Shown in pieces: positions 45,201 to 52,965 of a stretch of DNA of 64,000 nucleotides (position 1 is its first letter; each line of letters begins with the position of its first letter). The position numbers were made by a program, and so were the translations under genes. The stretch is from the NCBI RefSeq assembly GCF_030489605.1, contig NZ_JAUKFY010000002.1, positions 310,001 through 374,000 of the forward strand, given 5' to 3'. The DNA comes from Brevibacillus laterosporus. Its GTDB lineage: Bacteria; Bacillota; Bacilli; Brevibacillales; Brevibacillaceae. The notes under the pieces were generated by a model. That model saw nothing but the letters and a program-made list of their open reading frames with translations. It was not told the origin of the DNA and ran no database searches.

Positions 45201-46751
45201 GTCAGTCGTTTCTTTGGAGGAGAAGATACGCATTTTGGAGTGGGTCATGCTAAGGAAATGATGGATGGAATTCGCGAAATGTACAATAAACAGGGAGCGA
45301 ATCTCAAAAATAATGAAGATCTTGCCAATTATCTAAGAGATAATAATATTTCCGAAGAGGAAGCCGTGAATGCTTGGTCTGAGGCAAGTGGCAAGAAAAA
45401 AGAAATTCAGGAAAAGAAAAAACAGGCTTTTATCAAACAATATGAACGCACTCAGCTTGAAAATAAAGAGAAAGCTTTAATCGAAAAAGAAGCTAAGAAA
45501 AGCTACGATGAGAAATATCAAAATGGACTCTTATCCAACATTACCGCAGATGAAGCTAAGATCAGGCTTAAAGAGGGCTTCACAGAGACGCAGAAAAAAA
45601 ACGAGGCAGAGAGCTTACAGGCAGAATTGGATGGTGTGGCTACCGATAGCAAAGCTTTCCTTGATATGAAGGAGGGACAGATAAAACGCCTAGAAGAGGT
45701 ATTACAGCGTGAATTAGCAATTTTTGACAAGTATATTGAAGAATCTAAGAAACGCCTGCAAAGCATTCAAAATAAAAATTCTGCAGAATACAAGGAAGAA
45801 GAAAAGCGCTATAAGCAATTGATCGATGATCGAAAAAGTACGGAAGAAGAAGGCCAAAAGCAGATAGGTATGGACAAAAAGCTGGAACAGCAAAGACAAT
45901 TTCAAACAAAGTTTTCTTCCATACAAAAAAGGCTGAAGCAGACAGAACAAGTTGCTCAAGCCAAGGAATTGATGGTTGCAATCAACATGGACAGGCAATC
46001 TAAGGCTTATATTGGTGCATTACAAAAAATTACAAGCTCCAAAATTAGCGACTTACAGAAGAGACTTGCTGAATTAAAAGCGATGGAGGCGAAGGGGGAT
46101 CAAAGGGATGAGTTAGCCTTTGCCATTCAGGATTTGCATAACAGCATTTCGAATGAACAGCTTCGATATAAGGATCTATCGTTATCAAAAATTGGCATTG
46201 AGCGGATTGAGTTAGAAGAGAAAGCGGGAGGTCGAGAAAATGCGTACCTGGCAGAAAAACTAAGACGAGGAGGAGCACCAGATGATTCCCCTGGACTGCG
46301 GTCACTACGCATTGCTTCCGCTAAACAAGAGGTTCAGGACATAAATAAGCTAATCGGGCAATACAAGAAAGATATGGTTGGAAAGAGTCCGGAAGAACAA
46401 AAGAAGTATATGCAAGAAATTCGGGATTTAACGAAACAATCGCTACAGGCTCAGCTCGGCATTCTTGAAGAAGTGAAATCGCCTGTAGGAACCTTTAATT
46501 TGCCAGATGGTATAACAGCTATGAGCCGTTATGATTATTTGACGCGAGGAAACACGCATCAGTCCTTTACAGTTGGTTCAGGCGATGTGGTAGTAAATAT
46601 CGCATTGCCAAATGTAACCAACAATACCTCGGCAGCACAATTAACAGCGATTGGGAACGGAATTGGCCGTGGCTTATTCACAGGTCGAGTAGGCAGCATA
46701 CGCGATCAAATGCTGATGGGGACGGCTGCTTACCGTTCAAGTTATCCGTAA
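42267..46751 (+). CDS. tail tape-measure protein
   Basis: A 1494-residue protein from ATG 42267 (AGGCAGGTGAG upstream); the frame is open to 42177 but that overlaps the chaperone. It is largely alpha-helical and coiled-coil: Gln/Lys/Glu-rich heptad-like stretches cover about 20-180, 280-480 and 1060-1400. A hydrophobic Gly/Ala-rich stretch near residue 885-925 (GAGGAIGGLTANIF, MLALAQAAKTVAV) is the membrane-like segment usual in tape measures. Size and place after the frameshifted chaperone make the call firm. By the usual 1.5 angstrom per residue rule it would set a tail of about 220 nm. No lytic transglycosylase domain is visible inside; cell-wall cutting is carried by the hub protein instead. 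Confidence 0.88.
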   Translation: MNNEMRASFATELRTSIQRSIQYSKELERLDSRFGNLAARINTAHNSLRSFHREVNRDMGRKLHQQMNQGDSSMPASKNMGQRAGTLTQRMPELQSQMQRVSDEVRGKVKRGIQLEMQKLADSIETLDIKSSPRLKKHLISQINLINEKLIQKIKEQFDLQVDHILQEFGQSAGRIQRHNRTLPPFLASPVMLRSLDHGTADTGITASGKKASASPASTEAAPAASVVTAINAQNAAIASIRNNLAVSGAKDPSSLLYQAIDIFNNIQQEEIKLYRSLSLLKDYRVDPNNAQSSVDQGKVASAIEGIKGFVRQQTSFYGLSFKQLFEVASIGGKTLAEPAEIKKLVQQVAQIKIIDPSTDMKAVANGLLATKDKLSLSMQEMDDKIIRSIAAVTQMGTANSEQILQMINKSGNTFQSKTDADMLVGLSAASIQTNTNLGIYEKILKRFETDKGRDKAKELGLKTEEMDPATGGMKNRSAESMYKDFADMLSSLRNSAERDKLIDSFFGTKEGGKGGASQEALLAKTHAELITKMKGFDQSKFEEMLQQSLQNPSVNMNRVNTSLEVALDALVTELTPSINKVSYMLMNMADGVSRNIQLFAGLADVLSNALLGLTLMKGIKWGWQKSGIPEHWEKQRERTAYVDRMKGMVSDPAVTSMIGNDLKGNHKKLRQQAADFQGNEIFLKRMQEFNSMSKAQHEHFKKYVASSGHKVNDFPTFFAMMEESKSWKEKGKVSYQERFNRNRTYANRLKTNPDSNHLVQPAFLNTLLASTTDRTSFVQKMASNTEFKNVASRMGAMSQTEFEGFEKHLKELRRNGSPAINSITSLQQALDSYQNSLRQSSAVTRNASSTYLELSHAMRSMNEQVNRNKVGDKFKSFLSETSDLARGAGGAIGGLTANIFKMGAQLVAMLALAQAAKTVAVNLTTTEDQRQLMSAEKEEKDMVGVANTLRVAGDNGVLSLPNIGNTLYLMYGTFMNGVSRFFGGEDTHFGVGHAKEMMDGIREMYNKQGANLKNNEDLANYLRDNNISEEEAVNAWSEASGKKKEIQEKKKQAFIKQYERTQLENKEKALIEKEAKKSYDEKYQNGLLSNITADEAKIRLKEGFTETQKKNEAESLQAELDGVATDSKAFLDMKEGQIKRLEEVLQRELAIFDKYIEESKKRLQSIQNKNSAEYKEEEKRYKQLIDDRKSTEEEGQKQIGMDKKLEQQRQFQTKFSSIQKRLKQTEQVAQAKELMVAINMDRQSKAYIGALQKITSSKISDLQKRLAELKAMEAKGDQRDELAFAIQDLHNSISNEQLRYKDLSLSKIGIERIELEEKAGGRENAYLAEKLRRGGAPDDSPGLRSLRIASAKQEVQDINKLIGQYKKDMVGKSPEEQKKYMQEIRDLTKQSLQAQLGILEEVKSPVGTFNLPDGITAMSRYDYLTRGNTHQSFTVGSGDVVVNIALPNVTNNTSAAQLTAIGNGIGRGLFTGRVGSIRDQMLMGTAAYRSSYP

Positions 46752-46773
46752 TATTTTGTTATGAAAATGAAGC

Positions 46774-46805
46774 CCTACCTTATATTGAGGTAGGGTATTT
46801 TTTTA
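46774..46805 (+). terminator. intrinsic terminator after tape-measure gene
   Basis: CCCTACCT (46774-46781) pairs with AGGTAGGG (46789-46796), then TATTTTTTT. The loop contains TATATTG. Confidence 0.8.
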
Positions 46806-46875
46806 CTAAGTAACGAGCATGTTTTTCCTGAATTTTCCCCCATAAAGTCTATAGCTCTAACAAGGAGGTAGTAAT

Positions 46876-47493
46876 ATGACTCAGCAAAACAGCTTTCACT
46901 CAGAAGATTACATATATAAAAAACGTCTCTTTTATGATAACGGCATTCGTTTTACCGAGGTAAAAGCAAAGCTTATTAACGATTACAAGCCGCCTTCGCC
47001 TAATCTGAAAACACATGTAAACCAAACGCTGTCGTCTTCTGCTGGTTTAATCAGTCATGGAACCTCTCATTATACAACGACGCTTACCTTATTGTTTTAC
47101 AGTAAAAAGGAATTTGCAGACTGGCTACAGTTTAGTGGCGCCAAGCATCGTTACTATGATGAAAAAGGGACGATTTATGTCGGGATTCTAACCGGGGAAC
47201 CAGACATTAGAACAGCAGAAATGGAAACGAAATATATTGTGACGATTGGGCTTTCTCTTATTCGGAAACAAGAGCATGAATACAGATATAAAAATCAATT
47301 CATTGATATGGAGAAGCATTGGGCAAAAACATATGTTGATGAAATGCAACAGAGAGGATTAATTGCCAACTATGAAGATGATGGTGCGGCTCTTTCTTAC
47401 TTCAGACCTGACAAAGTATGTACACGCGCAGAAGGAATCACCTTTTTGATGAGGACCTACCGTCATATTGATCGGATTCTAAGGGGGTATTAA
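46876..47493 (+). CDS. distal-tail-like protein ending in an SLH-like motif
   Basis: A 205-residue protein with AAGGAGG upstream. The first 135 residues are strand-rich and take the place of the distal tail (Dit) or tail-completion protein, directly after the tape measure (TTTLTLLFYSKKEFADWLQF is reminiscent of phage tail-termini folds). Residues about 143-198 fit an S-layer homology motif: FIDMEKHWAKTYVDEMQQ, RGLIANY, then YFRPDKVCTRAEGITFL. In SLH proteins the D..HWA and TRAE boxes form the pocket that binds pyruvylated secondary cell-wall polymer. Having it on a tail-tip protein is unusual. The stop overlaps the next start by one base, so the two are translationally coupled. The tail role rests on gene order. 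Confidence 0.68.
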   Translation: MTQQNSFHSEDYIYKKRLFYDNGIRFTEVKAKLINDYKPPSPNLKTHVNQTLSSSAGLISHGTSHYTTTLTLLFYSKKEFADWLQFSGAKHRYYDEKGTIYVGILTGEPDIRTAEMETKYIVTIGLSLIRKQEHEYRYKNQFIDMEKHWAKTYVDEMQQRGLIANYEDDGAALSYFRPDKVCTRAEGITFLMRTYRHIDRILRGY

Positions 47494-48545
47494 TGGTGAG
47501 GCGTTGGATTGACATTGATCCGCTCGATTGGTTTTATCGGGACTTACTGGAGGCTACTCGTCTTCATTTGGATGGTGAAGGCACACAGAGCTTGATTGAT
47601 GGGATGTATTATGATGCTTTTGAAAAGGGCTATGAGCGTATCGTCAAGCGTTTTGTTACCGTGGATGGACAACAAGAATTTCTCATTCCTGATTATAAGG
47701 TACATGATGATAATCCAATTTTTGTGCTCGTACATGGAGTGGAGGTTCAGCCCGAGAAGGTAGAAAATGGGAAAATTACGCTGTCCAATCCGATGTCAGG
47801 TGGGATTGAAGTTGTCTGTATTGCTTTTGGAAAGCCCAAATATAAACAGGAAGGCTGTGTACGTACTCCCTTTAGCACCTGCGGGGAAAATGCTGTCCGC
47901 ATGCCATCTGCGGATGTGATGAAAAAATCCCAATATACGTTTAGCTTGCGCTTAAAGCCCGAAACTTGTACGGTTTTAGGGGTGAAGCTGAAGCGCAAGC
48001 TAGTAGACATTCAACCAGGGGATCATCCAGAACAGAAAATAAAAGAAGCGATTGGCTTTAATCGGGATGTATTTGTTATGCACGCAGGACGAGTTTATCT
48101 ACCATACATGTATAATGGCTATCCGGCAAAAGTGACGTATAACTACAAGGTGGGTGGAAAATTCAAAACAACAACAGACACAGTCATAGTAGAGTCAAGC
48201 TGTGTACGTTATAATGATCGATTTTTCCCAAAAGTCCAATTAAGAAGATTTGAATTTATGGTATTCCTGCAACGTATGAGAAAAAGCTTTTACAATCGTT
48301 TTACAGATAAAGAGTACAAGCCAAATCCATCTCCATCTCGTTACATTGCTGATCAGAATACCTTTTCTGACAAGTGGTACGAGTCGGATGTGATCGATAT
48401 CTTAGAGGAAAGATTTTTGGACGGATGCTATGCGTTTCCACTGTATGAGGATGAACGCTTTGAACCCGAGGAATGTATCACGCGTGCCGAAGCGATCGTT
48501 TTTCTCAATCGATTCATTGAATGGGCAATAGAAAGGTTTAGGTAG
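47493..48545 (+). CDS. tail-tip/baseplate protein with SLH-like C-terminus
   Basis: A 350-residue protein whose ATG overlaps the previous TAA. Residues 45-110 form a beta-hairpin unit common in phage tip and fibre proteins: VTVDGQQEFLIPDYKV, then FVLVHGVEVQPEKVENGKITLSNP. The C-terminal 60 residues again follow the SLH pattern: FSDKWYESDVIDILEERFLDG, RFEPEECITRAEAIVFLNRF. Four or five Cys are spread over residues 125-165, which may bind metal or form disulfides. It lies between the Dit-like and hub genes, so it is probably part of the tail tip. Two neighbouring proteins with the same C-terminal motif suggest shared binding to the same cell-wall ligand. Confidence 0.65.
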   Translation: MVRRWIDIDPLDWFYRDLLEATRLHLDGEGTQSLIDGMYYDAFEKGYERIVKRFVTVDGQQEFLIPDYKVHDDNPIFVLVHGVEVQPEKVENGKITLSNPMSGGIEVVCIAFGKPKYKQEGCVRTPFSTCGENAVRMPSADVMKKSQYTFSLRLKPETCTVLGVKLKRKLVDIQPGDHPEQKIKEAIGFNRDVFVMHAGRVYLPYMYNGYPAKVTYNYKVGGKFKTTTDTVIVESSCVRYNDRFFPKVQLRRFEFMVFLQRMRKSFYNRFTDKEYKPNPSPSRYIADQNTFSDKWYESDVIDILEERFLDGCYAFPLYEDERFEPEECITRAEAIVFLNRFIEWAIERFR

Positions 48546-48555
48546 GTGACGCAAA

Positions 48556-51500
48556 ATGGCTTTTGTAAGTGATGTAAACTATCCTTCCTCCAGATTACTG
48601 GAGTCGATTATGAGGCGGATAAATGCGTATGGAACACAGCCGCGTGTAATTATTGAGCTAGATAAGCTGTCTTACGTGCCGGGATTTCGGCAAAAATATG
48701 ATACGGTACAGTACGTGTATGACTCAGTTGTGGGAAATATGCTGTCCATCGACGGGGTCACACCATTGACGAATGAAACAGATGGAACGCCAATTACCGC
48801 CCCGACTGAATTGATTAATACAACGATGTCAATGCCGATTTTGTCCAGTAGAACGATGAATGGTAAGAAGAATGACAGTACTCATATAAATGGGATGCTG
48901 ATTACGGATTGGCATGACTCTGATCCAAGGTGTTCTAGAAAAAGACATAAAGGGATCGATTTGGACTGTGAAAAAGGAGACCATATCCATGCTGTATGGG
49001 GAGGCCGTGTCAAGCAAGCAGGCTGGATAAATGGGTACGGCGCTGCTGTGTACATTGATCACGGGAACGGTTGGTCTACTCGTTATGCCCATATGAAACC
49101 AAACCACCTGCTGGTTACGAAAGGGGAAACGGTTCATGCAGGGCAACCGATTGGGATTGGCTGGAATTCGGGACTTGTGATTAAAGGAGGGGGAGGTGAC
49201 GGTTCCCATCTCCATTTTGAGGTGAGGCAAAATGGTCATGACCTAAATCCAGAGCCATTTCTAAGGGGAGAAAAGGTAATTCAGGCTCCGGCACGTATCC
49301 TTTTACCAACCCGAAAATCCGAGCAATCAGCAGGTACCGCTATTGAATATTCGATGGAAGCCACTGCCTATCATGCAAAATGTACGGGGTGTACAGGAAT
49401 CACAAAAGGGGGAACGGATGTTAGTGTCTGGAAAAATGATAAAATCATCGCTGTCGATCCCTCTATCATACCTCTAAAAAGTAGAGTAGAGGTAATTGTC
49501 GATGGTGTTAGCTGGGGAGAATATTTGGCTGATGACATTGGTGGAGCCATCAAGGGTAATAAGATTGATATTTTAATGGAAAATGATCAAAAGTGCAGGG
49601 CATTTGGCAGAAAACAAGTTCTTGTTCGGGTGAAAAGCTGGGGAGATGGCAGGGCGCGCAAGTCAGATGGTCAGATTGATCATGCCGTTTCCACCTATCA
49701 ATTTAATCGGACGACTGAAAAGATTTCCTATCATAAGGATTTTACTGCAAAAAAGACGGCATTAGACCCTGCTAAATATACAGAGATAGTAGGCGCGGAG
49801 CAGTACATGGACTACGATTCACACAATAAATCCTATCATCTTCTAGGATTTAAGAAAACCAATGCGGCCGGACAGATTAAAAAGTTTACATTTGAGCATG
49901 ACTGGTTTAAGGCTGGCAGTTTAGGCTGGGCTTACATGGCCAATCTGGAATTGGAAGATGTGGTTCAGGTCAAGGCTGATGGGGTCACAGTAGCTACGAT
50001 AAAGGGTATAAATGCCAAGTATGGTATAGCATATCCACCATCTATTCCTGTCCCAAAAGGAAAACACAAAATCGAATTTTCTTTATCCAATCCTTCCAAA
50101 GCTTCTACTGGACGTTTTGGCATTCTTTTCCTAAAAGCTCGTGAATTCGATGTAGAATCAATTAACAGGAAAACGGTATGGGATTATGAAGATACAATGA
50201 GTTCTGCGAAGAATTGGATTATGTATCAGCAAGCAGATATTAAGGATAATGGTGCATATCAAACCATTACGTCTAACGGAAAAGAAGCAGGTCTAGAACG
50301 AGTGGGCAGGGTGAAAAGCTTCCCATTTACCATTCAATTTAAGGTTAAGGTTGATAAAGCTTCCCAAGGAAAGGTATATATCTCGGATGGAAAAAAAGGT
50401 TATCAAATCGAGATTACCGACGCGGGGATCAGTACCAATGGCGGAGCATACCAAGTGGACAATAAAAAGGATTTTGTAGAGTATGTTGTTGTTTGTCATA
50501 ACGAAACGGATATGGATGTGTATGTGTATGTTAAGAAGCAGCTCCCTGATGATCAAGAAAAATGGGAAAATACGGGAGTGCGCGGGACAGCGGTTCCTTA
50601 TGGGACAAACCGTATTTTGTTCGCCGTTACAAAGGGGGCGATACACCTTGCTGATGTAAGGTATGCGTTCAATAATTATGCTATCGAACAGTTTGCTACT
50701 CACATTGAAAATACGTACAAAGAAAAGTGGTATGAGGTGGGGAGCTTTCAATACGAGGATACGTTCGTTTTAGAAGATGACATCATCTCATGGGAGGTAA
50801 ACTCACATCTAGATACCTCCTCTACAACTGCTGCTATTACGTTAAATAACGCAACGGGGAAATACTCACCTACATTTGAGAGAAATACGATTTTTCCTGA
50901 CACCTATAAAAGCCTTCCGTCTCCCTATTCTTATTGGGAGGAGGGCGAAATGCGCCATGTTATTAGTGAAGGGACGCCTATTCGAATTTATGCTGGCTAT
51001 GGGGAAGATGTGGTTCGCATTTTTACAGGACTGATTAAGGGTGAAATTGAAGAGGACGCCGAGGCTAAAACGATCACCTTTCATTGTGTTGATCGGTACG
51101 ATGTGTTGGAAGAATTTGTCTTTTATAAACCGATGTCCTATCCGCCAGAAGAAGCGTATGCAGGTGATGGCGGAGCATATGCCTGGCTAAAATCTAGTAT
51201 TGTTGAAGATATCGCAGTGACTGCTGGATTAAGCAATTGGCGGGTTCATTATGAAGATACCAAATACCCGGATTATGAAATTGAGGATACAGTCTATATT
51301 GATGTAAATAAAGGGAAGAGCACCTTTATGAAATTTAATAAAAAGACAAATGAATTAGAAGCAGTGACTCAGGAAAGTGTGAAAACAGTGGGAGGCTGGC
51401 AAAATCCATTTGTTGCGTCCGTCACCTTCCAGCCAGGGACCAGAGCGGCAGATGCTATTCAGTCATTGCTACAAGATATGCCCTACAGAGCCTATTGTGA

Positions 51501-52023
51501 TAGATATGGAACCTTTCATGTAAAACGTCTTTCCTTCCTAGATGTCCCCCAATGGCAAATGATAGATTCAGCGAAATGGGAGTTTGTCGATAGTAACAAT
51601 TTGCTAGAAATGACCTCCTCTACGGACTATTCGCGAATCCGAAATCACCTGATGATTTCGGGCTCAGCAGGCTTGGTTGAGCATTTTTTTGATAAGAGTT
51701 TATTGGTGGCCACGAAAGGGAATATTCGAACAGCAGGTATGCATATGGCTTGGATTGAGGAAAAGGATGGAGCTACCATGAGAGGGCTGAAGGAAGAGAT
51801 TGCCAAAAAGGTTTTCTTTGATATGAAACGTCAAGCACGTACAAAAAATGTAGTAGTAAAAGGCAATCCATGTATTGAATTGCTGGATGGCTGTTACGTG
51901 TATGATCAAAATACGTACACAGCAGGCTACTATCTGATCAAAGGAAACAGACTTGTTGGCAATGAAAGCGGCATGGTGAACTTTTTGGAACTAACCTGGC
52001 ACTCTTTGCCACAGCCTAAATAG
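48556..52023 (+). CDS. tail hub/tip lysin with M23 peptidase, 3D domain and lectin-like segment
   Basis: An 1155-residue protein; AGGTAGGTGA precedes ATG 48556. After an N-terminal hub-like piece, residues about 115-235 form an M23 zinc endopeptidase: HKGIDLD (His131, Asp135), YAHM, and HLHFEV (His218, His220). Residues 270-370 are a 3D domain (AVDPSIIPLKSRVEV, DDIGGAIKGNKIDI), the peptidoglycan lytic transglycosylase-like fold named for its Asp residues. Residues 540-720 are strand-rich and lectin-like. The C-terminal 400 residues look like a gp27/Tal-type hub (EDTFVLEDDIISWEVNSHLDTSS, GTPIRIYAGYGEDVVRIFTG). It would form the central tip and open the wall by cutting peptide and glycan bonds. 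Enzyme motifs are secure, hub role inferred. Confidence 0.85.
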   Translation: MAFVSDVNYPSSRLLESIMRRINAYGTQPRVIIELDKLSYVPGFRQKYDTVQYVYDSVVGNMLSIDGVTPLTNETDGTPITAPTELINTTMSMPILSSRTMNGKKNDSTHINGMLITDWHDSDPRCSRKRHKGIDLDCEKGDHIHAVWGGRVKQAGWINGYGAAVYIDHGNGWSTRYAHMKPNHLLVTKGETVHAGQPIGIGWNSGLVIKGGGGDGSHLHFEVRQNGHDLNPEPFLRGEKVIQAPARILLPTRKSEQSAGTAIEYSMEATAYHAKCTGCTGITKGGTDVSVWKNDKIIAVDPSIIPLKSRVEVIVDGVSWGEYLADDIGGAIKGNKIDILMENDQKCRAFGRKQVLVRVKSWGDGRARKSDGQIDHAVSTYQFNRTTEKISYHKDFTAKKTALDPAKYTEIVGAEQYMDYDSHNKSYHLLGFKKTNAAGQIKKFTFEHDWFKAGSLGWAYMANLELEDVVQVKADGVTVATIKGINAKYGIAYPPSIPVPKGKHKIEFSLSNPSKASTGRFGILFLKAREFDVESINRKTVWDYEDTMSSAKNWIMYQQADIKDNGAYQTITSNGKEAGLERVGRVKSFPFTIQFKVKVDKASQGKVYISDGKKGYQIEITDAGISTNGGAYQVDNKKDFVEYVVVCHNETDMDVYVYVKKQLPDDQEKWENTGVRGTAVPYGTNRILFAVTKGAIHLADVRYAFNNYAIEQFATHIENTYKEKWYEVGSFQYEDTFVLEDDIISWEVNSHLDTSSTTAAITLNNATGKYSPTFERNTIFPDTYKSLPSPYSYWEEGEMRHVISEGTPIRIYAGYGEDVVRIFTGLIKGEIEEDAEAKTITFHCVDRYDVLEEFVFYKPMSYPPEEAYAGDGGAYAWLKSSIVEDIAVTAGLSNWRVHYEDTKYPDYEIEDTVYIDVNKGKSTFMKFNKKTNELEAVTQESVKTVGGWQNPFVASVTFQPGTRAADAIQSLLQDMPYRAYCDRYGTFHVKRLSFLDVPQWQMIDSAKWEFVDSNNLLEMTSSTDYSRIRNHLMISGSAGLVEHFFDKSLLVATKGNIRTAGMHMAWIEEKDGATMRGLKEEIAKKVFFDMKRQARTKNVVVKGNPCIELLDGCYVYDQNTYTAGYYLIKGNRLVGNESGMVNFLELTWHSLPQPK

Positions 52024-52060
52024 TATAAAGACTCAGCGTACTTGAATGACATCTCCATAA

Positions 52061-52115
52061 AAAAAGCAAGGAAAGTTTACGTATCAAACGATAACTGTTC
52101 CTTGCTTTTTCTTAT
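52061..52115 (+). terminator. intrinsic terminator after hub gene
   Basis: A perfect 13-bp stem, AAAAAGCAAGGAA (52061-52073) with TTCCTTGCTTTTT (52098-52110), around a 24-base loop. Confidence 0.82.
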
Positions 52116-52139
52116 ATTGAAATAGAAGCCGAGGTGTTT

Positions 52140-52559
52140 ATGATGTTCAATCGTAACTTTACAAACGCAAATGAAGTTTTCCCCATTATAGACCTGATTA
52201 GAAGAGAGCTGAAAAAAGGGGGGCTATACGCAGGTGGGGATGATTTAACCATTGTCCAGAGCCAGAGGGAGCCTGAGGTTGTAAGTGTTGAGGTATTGCG
52301 AGAATTAACATCGCATCCGTCACTGGTTACTACCGTTATTTATACATATGACAATGGGACAATTGAAAAGCTCAGTCTTGAACGTGATGATAGCTTAATA
52401 ATCACGGGCTTTTTAATTGAAGTAGAGCAATCCTCCATCGTAAATGAGGAGCTGGAGAAGGAGACAGACATTCAAGCATTTAGAGCGATTCAGGGCAGTA
52501 TTATTCGTGAAAACGGTTTGTTTAAGAGTCTTAAACTTGAATATGTAAGGGCGGTGTAG
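52140..52559 (+). CDS. small tail-associated protein, unknown
   Basis: About 139 residues from ATG 52140 or 52143; GAGGTG at 52131-52136 is the ribosome site, so GTG 52134 is less likely. The protein is acidic with strand-rich middle text (SLVTTVIYTYDNGTIEKLSLERDD) and a helical end. No family is recognised. The stop meets the next gene's GTG without gap, so the two are coupled. Its place between hub and tip/fibre genes suggests a small structural or chaperone part of the tail tip. Confidence 0.6.
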   Translation: MMFNRNFTNANEVFPIIDLIRRELKKGGLYAGGDDLTIVQSQREPEVVSVEVLRELTSHPSLVTTVIYTYDNGTIEKLSLERDDSLIITGFLIEVEQSSIVNEELEKETDIQAFRAIQGSIIRENGLFKSLKLEYVRAV

Positions 52560-52949
52560 GTGTTGGCGAGTGGTGCTCATTTTGCTAGTTATGTAGTTGG
52601 CGGAAGGCTCGATCCGCCTTTTATGCCAACGAAAACAACTCCTTATATTGAGGGGATCATTCTGACCTCCAAAGGTCTTGGCAAGACAGATCATGCGTTA
52701 GCTATTGCTGAGGATAGTGAGCTACTTTCTATTGCTGTTGGGTCTTCTCAATATGAAGCAAAGGATTTTTGGAATTTTTACGTAAACAATCAATTGGTTT
52801 GCAAGAACATTTATACAAAGGATTTACCTGAGGGAATGTATTTAACAGCTCTTATACCATGTAAGGCAGGGGGTACATTCTATTTTGAATTTTTTAATGA
52901 GGGTGGAAAAAATAAATATATTTGGGTGAATTACCAAATGCTGAGGTAG
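52560..52949 (+). CDS. small tail-associated protein, unknown
   Basis: 129 residues from GTG 52560 (TTG 52563 possible), directly after the TAG of the previous gene. The body is strand-rich (EGIILTSKGLGKTDHALAIAED, DFWNFYVNNQLVCKNIYTKD, GGTFYFEFFNEGGKNKYIWVN), like a small jelly-roll or tip accessory protein. It is followed 16 bases later by the 886-residue tip protein with a strong GGGAGGAG. No family is recognised. Confidence 0.6.
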   Translation: MLASGAHFASYVVGGRLDPPFMPTKTTPYIEGIILTSKGLGKTDHALAIAEDSELLSIAVGSSQYEAKDFWNFYVNNQLVCKNIYTKDLPEGMYLTALIPCKAGGTFYFEFFNEGGKNKYIWVNYQMLR

Positions 52950-52965
52950 GAAGGGAGGAGATTAT

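Noticed and set aside
40158-48545. Contractile tail or type VI-like system
   Set aside because: No sheath protein, no ClpV-type ATPase and no spike with the usual partners; the gene order is that of a non-contractile tail.
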